From NCBI RefSeq assembly GCF_010993745.1, contig NZ_WOTN01000004.1:310001-374000 (forward strand): a stretch of 64,000 nucleotides of DNA, in the 5' to 3' direction. The notes under the pieces were generated by a model. It was given only the letters and a program-made list of their open reading frames with translations, ran no database searches and had not been told where the DNA came from. Positions 1-7,917 of this stretch are shown in pieces (the first letter of the stretch is position 1; the number at the start of each line of letters is the position of its first letter). Origin of the DNA: Fodinicola acaciae (GTDB lineage Bacteria > Actinomycetota > Actinomycetes > Mycobacteriales > HKI-0501). The translations under genes and the position numbers were made by a program.

Positions 1-238
1 ATGTGGAACCCAAGCCTCGTTGCCATACCTCGCCTGAACCAAAATCGACTGGTAACCGGCGACGCAATATTCGTCATACGGGATTACCAATCCGATCGGC
101 GGACCGATCGGAAAGCCAAAAGCCACTACACAATTCACCTCCTTCATTACAAGATTTGAGCAGCACGAAATGAAGGGCGATCTCTGACATTCAGAACGAT
201 TTGGTTATCAAAGAACGTTAGTTAGCCAGTCGGCAAAC

Positions 239-469
239 TTAAAGAGGAAAGATTAATTCCTTTAGAGTTTTGTCTGGCTCCTCGATTAGTATTCTCGCTC
301 CACGCTGCGCGGCATCATCGATATATTTCTGAGTCGAGATGGCCCGGCGCAACGCCTCGGTCAGCGTTACCCCTCGGCGACTTGTGATCGTGCGTATCGC
401 TTCGGCGGCCTCCGCAGACAGATTTACAGAAAGGCGGACCCCCTTGCCCTCCTGCCTATCATTATTCAT
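239..469 (-). CDS. Ribbon-helix-helix (CopG-like) DNA-binding protein
   Basis: The 76-residue product has a short RHH fold: a strand region (GVRLSVNLS, about residues 10-18) followed by two helices (EAAEAIRTITSRRG and TLTEALRRAIS). Such proteins act as antitoxins or small repressors. I chose the ATG at 469 because GAGGAG sits 7 nt upstream and the protein then has the compact size of a stand-alone RHH. An in-frame ATG-ATG at 592-595, also preceded by a strong GGAGG, would give a protein of about 118 residues, so a longer form is possible. No toxin partner is evident downstream within the window (238 bp remain). DNA binding is inferred from the fold pattern. Confidence 0.7.
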   Translation of the reverse strand: MNNDRQEGKGVRLSVNLSAEAAEAIRTITSRRGVTLTEALRRAISTQKYIDDAAQRGARILIEEPDKTLKELIFPL

Positions 470-826
470 TTGCTTCTCCTCAAGCAGCACCTGTCGGTGA
501 TCCAGACGATCAGCCGGCGGCCCCCTGGCGGTGGCGTACCGCGCAGATCCGACCAACGCCTCAGCGAAGGTCGCCTCTTGACCACACACCATCATCACCT
601 CCTCGACACACCTAAAGTACACCAGAAACCCGCATCATGCATGCGGCACGCCCTCTCGATACGCCGCCCCTTGCCGGCCAGCTCGACTGCTTGGACTGCA
701 GGGCGCTAGGGGTTTCCACCCGCCGTGATTACCGGTGTCTTAATAGTCCTCTCCCCGGGACGTGTTCGTCCCATATGCTGGCGCCAGTCGCAGAGGGTGA
801 TTGGGCGATCGAAAGGACAGCGATTT
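470..826. other. Intergenic stretch, 357 bp
   Basis: Apart from the possible N-terminal extension of the RHH gene (to about 595 on the minus strand), I see no coding pattern here. It ends with the AAAGGA ribosome-binding site of the small gene at 827. Confidence 0.4.
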
Positions 827-1081
827 ATGAGCATTCGGGAGGCACTTCTTTATGCTCGCCGGAGGGAGCACGACCACGAAGCGGGCAAGATCTACATCGT
901 TCCCGATGGCTTGCGGCTGGATGACGAGATCGAAGTCAAGCATCTGATTTCGATGTGCAAGTTCTGCGCGCAGCATCTGCATGCACTCGGCCTGTACGTC
1001 GATGGCGAGCACAAGAGCACGACTAAGTGGATATCCAACGGCGAGGCAGCAAGGGCCGGTTGGAAAGCGCGCAACTCGTAG
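827..1081 (+). CDS. Small hypothetical protein with CxxC
   Basis: An 84-residue protein that I do not recognise. The ATG at 827 is chosen because AAAGGA lies 9 nt upstream; an earlier in-frame start at 725 has no ribosome-binding site. The product is charged, starts MSIREALLYARRREHDH, and has a central CKFC pair and several His residues (HLHALGLYV), so metal binding is conceivable but unproven. It lies among AICE cargo genes, 235 bp before the next small gene. Function unknown. Confidence 0.5.
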   Translation: MSIREALLYARRREHDHEAGKIYIVPDGLRLDDEIEVKHLISMCKFCAQHLHALGLYVDGEHKSTTKWISNGEAARAGWKARNS

Positions 1082-1316
1082 ACTGGGCCGCCGCTAGACC
1101 GCCGTCGAATTTTCCAGCAGTGACAAAGTAAAGCTGGCCGGATGGGTCCGGTTGCAGGCTTCTACCGCCTGGGTGAGGGAGTGCGGTGGAGCACATATCT
1201 CCTGGGCTCGTCCGGCCTTTCATCGGCTTCAGTCCGGCCATCTGCGGGTTCCCCGATCCCCATCGTCACCGCAGATAGCTGGGCTGGGGCCTCACTTTCT
1301 CTTGGAGGTCTCCGGC

Positions 1317-1583
1317 GTGGTCGTCGTACGCGTTGACTCGGTGCTGGCGCAGACTGCGCGAGAGCATGCCCGTGAGCATCAGCCCGTTGCCCGACGCGAT
1401 GGCGCCTGGTGCCGATCTTGCGATGATTCGTGGCCGTGCGACGTGCGGGCTAATGCCGACGCAGTATTGCGCGCTGCGGGAGTCGATCCCCGATCGCTGG
1501 ATAATCGCCGGTCCCGACCATCTCCCCGTGGTACGGACCGCGTCGGCACGGGCCACAAGACGTATGTGGTGGTGGGTCGGTGA
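1317..1583 (+). CDS. Small hypothetical cysteine-containing protein
   Basis: An 88-residue product from a GTG at 1317 with GGAGG 8 nt upstream. The middle (QTAREHAREHQPV, then WCRSCDDSWPC followed by ADAVLRAAG) matches a pattern of short actinobacterial proteins with a Cys-x2-Cys-x5-Cys cluster and a C-terminal helix, suggesting a small zinc-binding fold. The frame is open upstream to 1152, but that part has no ribosome-binding site and shadow-like composition. It overlaps the next gene by 4 bp (GTGA), so the two are probably translationally coupled. Function unknown. Confidence 0.5.
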   Translation: MVVVRVDSVLAQTAREHAREHQPVARRDGAWCRSCDDSWPCDVRANADAVLRAAGVDPRSLDNRRSRPSPRGTDRVGTGHKTYVVVGR

Positions 1584-1810
1584 TCGAGGTCAGGCAGGTG
1601 CTATCGCTGCGCCGGCAGGTCGTACAGGCGCGGCTTGATGCCACGCGGGAGCTGCACACTGCCCGGATCAGTGCCGATCAGCGGCGGGTTGATCATCTAG
1701 CGGGCAAGGCGCTGGCTATGCAGATGATCGTTGACATGATCGATATCGAGTTTCAGCTAAACGTCGACGAGGAAGAATATCCAGCGCTCGGCCGGCATCG
1801 CCGCGCCTGA
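1580..1810 (+). CDS. Small hypothetical helical protein
   Basis: A 76-residue protein starting at GTG 1580, which overlaps the previous stop codon as GTGA. The sequence is mostly helical and charged (LSLRRQVVQARLDATRELH; MIVDMIDIEF) with no known motif that I can name. Coupling to the preceding small gene and a strong terminator just after its stop suggest that the two form a short transcription unit in the cargo part of the AICE. Function unknown. Confidence 0.5.
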   Translation: MIEVRQVLSLRRQVVQARLDATRELHTARISADQRRVDHLAGKALAMQMIVDMIDIEFQLNVDEEEYPALGRHRRA

Positions 1811-1821
1811 TCTCATTAACG

Positions 1822-1864
1822 AAATGCCCCGCCTCCGGCCATCGTGGCCGGAGGCGGGGCATTT
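1822..1864. terminator. Bidirectional hairpin terminator
   Basis: A perfect 19-bp stem (1822-1840 with 1846-1864) and a 5-nt loop. The outer AAATG/CATTT pairs give A/T tracts on both sides. It lies between convergent genes ending at 1810 (+) and 1870 (-) and can serve both. Confidence 0.9.
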
Positions 1865-1869
1865 TGCGT

Positions 1870-2193
1870 TTACCGTGTCTCGTCGCGAATCCACTGGAGG
1901 TACGGCGGATTGCCCGCGTCGATGACGTGCGCGATGACGCACGGGACTACGTATGGGTGCTGGTCGTTGACGCGCTGCACGATTTCGTCAACGAGGCTCA
2001 TTTTGGTGTGGCAGATGAGCATCGCTTCCGGCTTGTCGTTTATCTGGTCGTCCCAGCGGTGAACCGCGCGGATCGGCGTGATGTTGTGTGCGCCGGCCGC
2101 CAGGCGGTCAGAGACCAGCTGGCCGGAGAATTCCAGTAGCCAATCCGCATCCGGCGCTGTGATCGTGACACGGCAGACTGGCTCGTCAGCCAT
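1870..2193 (-). CDS. CutA1-like divalent-ion tolerance family protein
   Basis: This 107-residue protein has the layout of the CutA1 family: a first strand ending in TAPD, then a helix with LVSDRLAAGAHNI (compare LAACV in CutA), RAVHRWDDQI, a strand with MLICHTK, HPYVVPCVIAHVI, and a C-terminal PYLQWIRDETR (compare YLxWI). Length matches the family (about 105-115). CutA proteins are trimeric and were linked to copper tolerance and signalling; their biochemical role is not settled. Its start overlaps the end of the XRE gene by 8 bp, so the two are co-expressed. CutA is normally chromosomal, so presence on an AICE is unusual. Family call good; function here unknown. Confidence 0.75.
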   Translation of the reverse strand: MADEPVCRVTITAPDADWLLEFSGQLVSDRLAAGAHNITPIRAVHRWDDQINDKPEAMLICHTKMSLVDEIVQRVNDQHPYVVPCVIAHVIDAGNPPYLQWIRDETR

Positions 2194-2794
2194 CGGATTC
2201 CGCCTTCAGCTGCTCGATTATCTCGGTCGCTTCCTCCCCCGTGCGGGCCATGCCACCCCATCCACTGACGATCTTCCCGTCGAAACTCTCGCCGAGCCAA
2301 CGCCCGCGCATCGCCGAGCCCTTGCCGTTGAGGGCGAAGAAAAGCACCCCTTTTGAGCGGGTGGCTTCGTTCGTCGCGGCGTACCAACCCATCAGCACGT
2401 CGTTGTTCCAGAGGCGCAATTCGCCGCGCCACAGGTACCCGCCACCCTCGTCTGCTTTTAAGCCGTGGCTGATGGCCTGCATCTGGATTAGCTCGGCCTG
2501 CTGGCGAAACTGGACTTCCTGGAGCGCGATGCGCTCCTCGCCGTCGCGGAATGTCTGCCACGACGACCACCAGTCGCCGGACAGATTGACGGCGTGCGTC
2601 GGCACTCCGGCCAGCTCACCGACCGAGATTTGCAGCGCGTTCGCGATGGCGAGCGCGACCGAGAGCAGCGGCTGCTGCTCTCCCGCCTCGTACCTGCGGA
2701 TCTGGCGCTTGTCGACGCCAGCCATAGCGGCCAGTTCAGCCTGCGACAGGCCGAGTTCGGCCCGCCGCTGCTTCAGGACTTCGTGCATCTCCAC
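2186..2794 (-). CDS. XRE-family transcriptional regulator
   Basis: A 202-residue protein with a classical N-terminal helix-turn-helix (about residues 5-60: LKQRRAELGLSQAELAAMAG, then VDKRQIRRYEAGEQQP). The C-terminal 140 residues form a Trp-rich region (GDWWSSWQ, GGYLWRGELRLWNND) of a type seen behind XRE domains but without a named function that I can give. It is transcribed divergently from the transfer genes at 2944. The 150-bp gap between is packed with GGAC/GTCC palindromes, so it is the likely repressor of AICE transfer and replication and of itself, comparable in role to KorSA/Pra-type regulators (inference). It is coupled to the CutA-like gene. Confidence 0.8.
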   Translation of the reverse strand: MEMHEVLKQRRAELGLSQAELAAMAGVDKRQIRRYEAGEQQPLLSVALAIANALQISVGELAGVPTHAVNLSGDWWSSWQTFRDGEERIALQEVQFRQQAELIQMQAISHGLKADEGGGYLWRGELRLWNNDVLMGWYAATNEATRSKGVLFFALNGKGSAMRGRWLGESFDGKIVSGWGGMARTGEEATEIIEQLKAESDG

Positions 2795-2815
2795 CCCTAC
2801 ATCCTAGGACGTTCT

Positions 2816-2920
2816 GGTCCCCCTGGGGACCTCCCCGTCCCCGAGAGGACTAAGAAGTCCTTGACAAGGACGAGTTCGCCCCTCAGGGTAGAGGACGTAA
2901 GCGTCCCCCGATGGGGACTA
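2816..2920. promoter_or_regulatory. Cluster of GGAC/GTCC palindromes, candidate operators
   Basis: Four inverted repeats lie in the divergent XRE/transfer promoter: 2816-2831 (GGTCCCC-CT-GGGGACC), 2846-2861 (AGGACT-AAGA-AGTCCT), 2857-2871 (GTCCTT-GAC-AAGGAC) and 2905-2920 (GTCCCC-CGAT-GGGGAC). A TTGACA hexamer at 2861-2866 lies inside the third. Operator function is inferred from position and symmetry. Confidence 0.65.
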
Positions 2921-2943
2921 TTAGGGCGACGAGGAGTAGCGAC

Positions 2944-3387
2944 ATGACGGAGAACCGGACCGGTGGACACGGCTATCTCGGCTGGTCACATCCCCTCGCA
3001 CGAATCGCAAACCGGCACTGCCGAGCACACAACCGGCCAGGCGTCTCCGGCTGGACTGGTGGAGTCGGCGCGGTTGCGTGCGGTGCCTGCTGGGAGCGCG
3101 CGATTCGCGATGACGAACGGGTCGTAGTCGAGTACGGCCTGACCCGGCAACAGGGCCGCGACATCGATGTGGTGGATGAGATCGCCGTTGAGCGTGCGTG
3201 CCGTGGTGAGCAGGTGCGGCTGACTCGCGTTGAGCGGTCGATTGCCGCCGTCCAGCTTCGCGACTGCGTTGGGCTGACGAACTACCAGATTGCTCGCCGG
3301 CTGCACATCAACTCTGAACTTGTCCGGCAGGCACTCGCCCTGGCCGATGCCACCGCCGCGCGTGGCGCTCTGGCTGAGGTGGCCTGA
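2944..3387 (+). CDS. AICE hypothetical protein with C-terminal HTH-like helix pair
   Basis: A 147-residue product from ATG 2944, with GAGGAG 7 nt upstream; the frame is open to 2911 but without a ribosome-binding site. The N-terminal half carries His/Cys residues (HPLARIANRHCRAH, ACGACW) that could bind zinc. The C-terminal half contains RLTRVERSIAAVQL and then GLTNYQIARRLHINSELVRQ, which reads as a helix-turn-helix of the sigma-region-4/LuxR sort. First gene of the rightward transfer operon, sharing a base with the next start (TGATG). It may be a small activator or DNA-binding accessory factor; the exact family is not recognised. Confidence 0.6.
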   Translation: MTENRTGGHGYLGWSHPLARIANRHCRAHNRPGVSGWTGGVGAVACGACWERAIRDDERVVVEYGLTRQQGRDIDVVDEIAVERACRGEQVRLTRVERSIAAVQLRDCVGLTNYQIARRLHINSELVRQALALADATAARGALAEVA

Positions 3388-3596
3388 TGTCGCTCGCCGA
3401 GCTGGTCGACTGGATCGAGGCGGCGATCTGGGATCGGCATGACGCGCGGCAGCAGTCGGCCGGTTTCCAGGTGATCCGGCTGGGTCGCTGGACGCGCCGC
3501 TACCGCCATCCATACCTGTATCTCGCCATCGCCGCGTACGCCGAGCGCGAAGCGGCCGAGCAGGCGAGCAACCGCGAAACGGAGCCTGTGCGATGA
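3387..3596 (+). CDS. Small AICE hypothetical protein
   Basis: A 69-residue protein (starts MSLAELVDWIEAAIWDRH) whose start shares a base with the preceding stop (TGATG) and whose stop overlaps the next start (ATGA). It has one amphipathic helix, an RWTRRYRHPYLYL strand-like stretch and a charged tail. Tight coupling on both sides within the transfer operon supports reality. No known motif. Confidence 0.6.
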   Translation: MSLAELVDWIEAAIWDRHDARQQSAGFQVIRLGRWTRRYRHPYLYLAIAAYAEREAAEQASNRETEPVR

Positions 3597-4453
3597 CCAC
3601 GACGACCACCGAACGGCCTAAGGCGTACCCACCACCTGTCGAGGCGCTGCTTCCCAAGGCGCGCAAGCTGACGGCCAAGCTCGGAGAGGTCCCTTCACGG
3701 AACCGGCTTATGACCGAGCTGCGAATCGGCGCACCCAAGGCACGCGCCGTACTGGACGCGCTGACCGCTCCGTCCGATCAGACCGACAACATCCCCGCGG
3801 CTACTTCTCCGAACCGACCGGCCGTCGTGCCTGCTGAGGCAACCGGCGACAGCGGCCAGCAGACCCGCGAGCAGACCGAGTTCATCGCCGAAACCACGGC
3901 CGGCACCGCTCCTCTTTCCGCCGATGTGGTCAAGCCGGAGTCGCCGCAGGTGGCGACGTCCGTAGACCCGGGTACGGCTGAGCAGCCTAAACCGGCGTCG
4001 AAGCCGCAGAAGTCTGTCAAGACGTGGCCGGTGCTGCTCCTGGCCGCTCCGGCGTTCGTGGCGATCTGGTCGGGGTGGGTCGGACTCGGCGCGCTGACCG
4101 GGTTCGGGGTGGTGCATCCGCTTCCCGGGATCCTCGACGGGTTCTCGATCAATACCGCGATCACGCTGCCGATCGGCGTGGAGACCTACGCCGCGTACGC
4201 GCTGCGTGCCTGGCTCACCACCACAGCGCCGACCACGGCCCGGACATTCGCGAAGGTGTCCGCGATCGGCGCGCTGATTCTCGGCGCGCTCGGCCAGATC
4301 GCCTACCACCTGATGAGCGCGGCCGGCATCACGACTGCGCCGTGGTGGATCACCACCGCCGTTGCCTGCCTGCCGGTTGCCGTGCTCGGCATGGGGGCTG
4401 CTCTCGCGCACCTGCTCCGTACCGACTCCAGCGCTGATTCGTCCGGCTCTTGA
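3593..4453 (+). CDS. SpdB-like (DUF2637-type) membrane protein with N-terminal HTH-like region
   Basis: 286 residues. Residues 16-60 resemble a replication/segregation-type helix-turn-helix (KARKLTAKLGEVPSRNRLMTELRIGAPKARAVLDAL). Residues 60-140 are a Pro/Thr/Glu-rich linker. The C-terminal half has about four membrane segments (VLLLAAPAFVAIWSGWVGLG; TLPIGVETYAAYALRAWL; AIGALILGALGQIAYHL; WWITTAVACLPVAVLGMG). This architecture is typical of the spread (Spd) proteins encoded just before traB in Streptomyces elements, thought to help DNA pass through septal cross-walls after transfer. Start overlaps the previous gene by 4 bp. The gene is followed by a hairpin and then traB. Family assignment is from memory of the fold pattern. 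Confidence 0.7.
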   Translation: MTTTTTERPKAYPPPVEALLPKARKLTAKLGEVPSRNRLMTELRIGAPKARAVLDALTAPSDQTDNIPAATSPNRPAVVPAEATGDSGQQTREQTEFIAETTAGTAPLSADVVKPESPQVATSVDPGTAEQPKPASKPQKSVKTWPVLLLAAPAFVAIWSGWVGLGALTGFGVVHPLPGILDGFSINTAITLPIGVETYAAYALRAWLTTTAPTTARTFAKVSAIGALILGALGQIAYHLMSAAGITTAPWWITTAVACLPVAVLGMGAALAHLLRTDSSADSSGS

Positions 4454-4459
4454 ATTCGC

Positions 4460-4503
4460 CCGGAGCGCGGCCACCTGGCCTAGGAAACCGGGCCGCGCTC
4501 CGG
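4460..4503. promoter_or_regulatory. Intergenic hairpin before traB
   Basis: A perfect 13-bp stem (4460-4472 with 4491-4503) and an 18-nt loop directly between the SpdB-like gene and traB. No T-tract follows and the traB ribosome-binding site starts 11 nt later, so it may attenuate or protect the mRNA rather than terminate it. Confidence 0.5.
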
Positions 4504-4530
4504 CCACCCCCAAGGGAGGTAGTGCACATC

Positions 4531-6762
4531 ATGTCCATTGAACCGACTGACAACAACAACGACCCGGCCGGCACGGACTGGGACGCGGAGCTGGCGCAGC
4601 TAAACGCCAGTGACAACACCGAAACCGGCAGCGGCACCAACGTCGTACCGCTGCGCAAGGCCAGCGCCGACGCCGACCGGTTCGACTCCTCCTATGACGT
4701 GGACCTGGACGAGGATGACCCCGAGTCCGCGTCGCAGCTGGCCAAGGCGGACCGGCATTTCACGGTGGCGCTTCCGGATGAGGAGCAGCGGGAGGCGATC
4801 ATTCCGGCCGCGTTCCGGCCGGCCAACATTCGCCGGACTCTGACGCGCGTCGCGCGGCGATGGCTGCACATCGCGGGTTTCCATGCGGTGCGGTTGCCTT
4901 GGTACGGCGCGAAAACCGTACTGTTCGGCGGAATCGGCGCGCTCCGCCTGGTGGATCGTCAGCTGCGGTGGTGGTGGCTGGCCGAACAGACCCCAGTCCG
5001 GCGCGCGGTCGCCGACAACGCGCACCGCGACCCGCAGGAAGCGGCCAAGGTGTACGCGCGGCTGCTGGAAGAAGCGAAAGTGACGCGCCGCTGGCGCGGG
5101 TTCGTGATCTTCTGCGAGTGCGTAGGCGCGGCTGTTTTTGGTCCGCTGCTGTGGAATATGGCGCCGTGGTGGCTGCTCGCAGGTGTCGGCGCGGTCGCGC
5201 TCGGCGGACTGGCGCACTTGGGCCGGCCGGCGCACAAGCCGATCATCTCGCACGCGGTCATCGCGCCACGGTTCCGCAAGCTCAACCTGGACATTGTGCT
5301 GCGTGCCTACTACGCGGCCGGGCTCGGGCACCCGGACAAGCCCGGCCAGCAGGTCCAGTTCGGTGCGCAGATGACCCGCGACGCGCGCGGCGTCGGATCT
5401 CAGGTCGTCGTTGACCTCCCGTACGGCAAAGGCTGGTCCGATGTCGTGACCGCCAAAGAGAAAATCGCGTCCGGGCTGGACGTGCACATCAACCAGGTCT
5501 ACCTGACCCGTGACGAGACCAGCAGCCGCCGGCACACACTGTTTGTCGCCGACCGGGACCCGCTGGCCATCCCGGCCGGCAAGACGGACCTGTTGGACCT
5601 GAAGCCGCGCAACATCTGGCGGCCGGTCCGATTCGGCAAAGACGAGCGAGACCAGCTCGTCACCCTGTCGCTGCTATGGATCTCCGTCCTAGTCGGTGCA
5701 CAACCGCGTAAAGGCAAGACGTTCGCCGCGCGGCTGCTCGCCTTGCACGGCGCGGCTGACCCGTGGGTGAAACTTGTCATCGTCGACGGGAAAAACTCCC
5801 CAGACTGGCTCAAGTTCCGGCTGGTCGCACACCGCATCATCTTCGGTGCCGTCCCCAACAGCAACGATTCCGACCCGATCGGCAACCTGTTGGCCGCGCT
5901 GGACGAGATCCTGGCGCACATCGAGCGGGTCAACGAAGTACTCAAGACCCTGCCGGTGGACCTGTGCCCCGAGGGCAAGCTCACGGAGCAGCTGGCGCGG
6001 GACCCGCGCTTCCCCGATCTACGGGTGTGGCTGATCGTCATGGAGGAATTCCAGGTCTATTTCGAGACCGAGGACCAGGCCGTGAACAAGGAAATCGCGG
6101 CGAAGCTGTCGCGGATTCAGGCGGTCGGGCCGTCCGCTGGCGTGATTATCCTTTCCAGCTCCCAAAAACCCTCCGGCGTCGGCGCTGGCGACGTGCAGCG
6201 GCTGTTCAACCGCTACCGCGACAACCACGCCGTGCGGTTCGCGCTGCGCTGCGGCAACCGCACCGTCTCTGAGGCAGTGCTTGGCGGAGACGCCTACTCC
6301 GAAGGCTTCGACGCATCCTCCCTGCCAGTCGGAGACCGGTTTCGGGGCCTGGGTTACATGTACGGCGCCACGGACGACACTCCCACCACCCGCACCTTCC
6401 TGGCCGACCACGGCGACGCGGAGAAGATCCTGACCGCCGCTCGCGCGCACCGCGAACGGGTCGGCACCCTGTCCGGCATGGCCGCCGGGGAGGACATGGC
6501 CCGCACGACGCGGGACGTGCTGGCCGACGTGCTGCTGGTGTTCCTGGCGGATGAGCGGCTGCACTGGCAGACCATCGCCGGCCGGCTGGCCGAGCAGATG
6601 CCCGAGCAGTACGCCGACACCACGCCGGACAGTATCTCCGCGCAGCTGCGCTCCCTCGGCGTGCCATCGGTGAACGTCAACCGCGACGGCCAGGTACGCA
6701 AAGGCGCCAAGGCCGTCGACATCAAGACCGCCATCGCTCGCCGCGACGGCAACGGAGTGTAA
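4531..6762 (+). CDS. traB: TraB-type FtsK/SpoIIIE DNA translocase (conjugal transfer)
   Basis: 743 residues from ATG 4531, with GGAGGT 11 nt upstream; in-frame codons before it have no ribosome-binding site. Order: acidic N-terminus, membrane segments around residues 191-231 (FVIFCECVGAAVFGPLLW, WLLAGVGAVALGGLA), Walker A GAQPRKGKT at about 389-397, Walker B LIVMEE at about 501-506, then VIILSSSQKPS. The C-terminal 70 residues look like the winged-helix DNA-recognition domain of FtsK gamma type (DVLLVFLADERLHWQTIAGRL...DSISAQLRSLGV). TraB proteins alone move double-stranded element DNA between mycelia, recognising 8-bp repeats in clt. Such repeats start 30 bp after this stop codon. High confidence in family and role. 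Confidence 0.9.
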   Translation: MSIEPTDNNNDPAGTDWDAELAQLNASDNTETGSGTNVVPLRKASADADRFDSSYDVDLDEDDPESASQLAKADRHFTVALPDEEQREAIIPAAFRPANIRRTLTRVARRWLHIAGFHAVRLPWYGAKTVLFGGIGALRLVDRQLRWWWLAEQTPVRRAVADNAHRDPQEAAKVYARLLEEAKVTRRWRGFVIFCECVGAAVFGPLLWNMAPWWLLAGVGAVALGGLAHLGRPAHKPIISHAVIAPRFRKLNLDIVLRAYYAAGLGHPDKPGQQVQFGAQMTRDARGVGSQVVVDLPYGKGWSDVVTAKEKIASGLDVHINQVYLTRDETSSRRHTLFVADRDPLAIPAGKTDLLDLKPRNIWRPVRFGKDERDQLVTLSLLWISVLVGAQPRKGKTFAARLLALHGAADPWVKLVIVDGKNSPDWLKFRLVAHRIIFGAVPNSNDSDPIGNLLAALDEILAHIERVNEVLKTLPVDLCPEGKLTEQLARDPRFPDLRVWLIVMEEFQVYFETEDQAVNKEIAAKLSRIQAVGPSAGVIILSSSQKPSGVGAGDVQRLFNRYRDNHAVRFALRCGNRTVSEAVLGGDAYSEGFDASSLPVGDRFRGLGYMYGATDDTPTTRTFLADHGDAEKILTAARAHRERVGTLSGMAAGEDMARTTRDVLADVLLVFLADERLHWQTIAGRLAEQMPEQYADTTPDSISAQLRSLGVPSVNVNRDGQVRKGAKAVDIKTAIARRDGNGV

Positions 6763-6791
6763 CCGTTCAGCGAGGCTCTAGAAGTCGGTGA

Positions 6792-6893
6792 GGTAGCGGC
6801 CGGGCCGCTACCGGTAGCGGCAGCGCTACCGGCCCCCGCTACCTCCCCCAACCCACCTGATCAGCCCGTATTTCCGCAGGTAGCGGGTAGCGG
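6792..6893. repeat. Cluster of GGTAGCGG 8-mers, candidate clt/TRS site
   Basis: Seven copies of GGTAGCGG or its complement in 102 bp: 6792-6799 (+), 6805-6812 (-), 6813-6820 (+), 6824-6830 (-, 7 of 8 bases), 6836-6843 (-), 6879-6886 (+) and 6886-6893 (+). The first two pairs form adjacent hairpins. Position immediately 3' of traB matches the clt locus of Streptomyces plasmids, where TraB hexamers bind 8-bp TRS repeats. Confidence 0.7.
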
Positions 6894-6937
6894 GTCACCC
6901 CTTCCGCGCCCAAAAAACAGTCCCTGGAGGCACCCCG

Positions 6938-7309
6938 ATGGTCCACCTCGCCGCTACCGCCACCCTGACCGCCGCTACACCCGGTAACCATCCGCCGGTC
7001 GTTGACGGTCTGTACGCATTGCTCGGCCAGCTGCTCGGCCAAGCGCTGCCATGGCTGCTGCTGGCGCTGCTGGTGTGGGTGCCGGTGTACCTGCTGGGCT
7101 GCTGGCTCTGGCCGTTCGGCAACTGCCGAGGATGCGGCGGCACCGGCAAACGCAAAGCACCCGGCCTGTTCGGCAAAGCCTTCCGGACCTGCCCGCGCTG
7201 CGACGGCAGCGGCCTGCAACTGCGCGCCGGCCGGTACCTGATCAACCGGCTACTGGCCAACTACCGCGCCGCGCGGCGGCACGACGACCGCCGCGAACGC
7301 CAGCTCTAA
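6938..7309 (+). CDS. Membrane protein with DnaJ-type zinc-ribbon, AICE transfer-associated
   Basis: 123 residues from ATG 6938 with GGAGG 6 nt upstream. One long hydrophobic segment (about residues 28-58, ending WVPVYLLGCWLWPFG) is followed by two CxxCxGxG-like repeats (CRGCGGTG and CPRCDGSG), a four-cysteine zinc site like that of DnaJ's central domain, then a basic tail (NYRAARRHDDRRERQ). Small membrane proteins of this kind occur near spd genes in AICEs; this one may sit at the membrane with its zinc ribbon and basic tail in the cytosol, touching DNA or TraB (inference). It follows the repeat cluster directly. Confidence 0.65.
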   Translation: MVHLAATATLTAATPGNHPPVVDGLYALLGQLLGQALPWLLLALLVWVPVYLLGCWLWPFGNCRGCGGTGKRKAPGLFGKAFRTCPRCDGSGLQLRAGRYLINRLLANYRAARRHDDRRERQL

Positions 7310-7356
7310 CCCCGTCCACCCATCTCGTTCCAACCGTCCTGAAAGGACACCCTGTC

Positions 7357-7833
7357 ATGCCTGGACTTCCCGAGATCACCATCGTCGGCACCCTGACCGG
7401 CGACCCCGAACAGCGGTTCACCACCAGCGGCATCGCAGTCGCCAACTTCACCGTCGCGTCCAACGATCGCCGCTACAACAAGGAAAGCGGCCAGTGGGAG
7501 GACGGGGACGCGACCTTCCTGCGCTGCTCGATCTGGCGCGACTACGCCGAGCACGTCACCGAATCCCTCGCACGCGGCCAGCGCGTCATCGTCGTCGGCC
7601 AACTGCGCCAGCGCAGCTACGAAACGACCGAAGGCGACAAGCGCACGGTCGTTGAGGTCGACGTACGCGAGATCGGCCCCGCGCTGAAGTGGGCCACGGT
7701 CAAGGTCACCAAAGCCGCACGCAGCAACGGAAACACCGCGCGCAACGGCGCTGAGTCCGACCCATGGACCGCTCCGGCCGCTTCAGCCGCGCGGGCTAAG
7801 GCCAGCGGCTACAGCGAAGAGCCACCGTTCTAA
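7357..7833 (+). CDS. ssb: Single-stranded DNA-binding protein
   Basis: 158 residues from ATG 7357, with GAAAGGA 9 nt upstream. The OB fold (about residues 5-112) shows the SSB signature: ITIVGTLTGDPEQRF, VANFTVASNDRRYN, FLRCSIWRDYAEHVTESLARGQRVIVVGQLRQRSY. A flexible Ser/Ala-rich linker follows, and the tail ends EEPPF, close to the acidic DDIPF tip that recruits partner proteins. As an element-encoded SSB it probably supports the Prim-Pol/DUF3631 replication module directly downstream. Chromosomal SSB would be a separate gene. Confidence 0.9.
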   Translation: MPGLPEITIVGTLTGDPEQRFTTSGIAVANFTVASNDRRYNKESGQWEDGDATFLRCSIWRDYAEHVTESLARGQRVIVVGQLRQRSYETTEGDKRTVVEVDVREIGPALKWATVKVTKAARSNGNTARNGAESDPWTAPAASAARAKASGYSEEPPF

Positions 7834-7846
7834 ACCCCCCTTTCCG

Positions 7847-7879
7847 GCTGGCGCGCCGGACCCGTCTCGGCGCGCCAGC
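7847..7879 (+). terminator. Hairpin after ssb
   Basis: A perfect 12-bp GC-rich stem (7847-7858 with 7868-7879) and a 9-nt loop, 13 bp after the ssb stop. No clear T-tract, so it could be a weak terminator or an mRNA-stabilising end. Confidence 0.5.
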
Positions 7880-7917
7880 TCATCCCCCTCGATCACCACG
7901 ACCAGGAGGAGACGACC

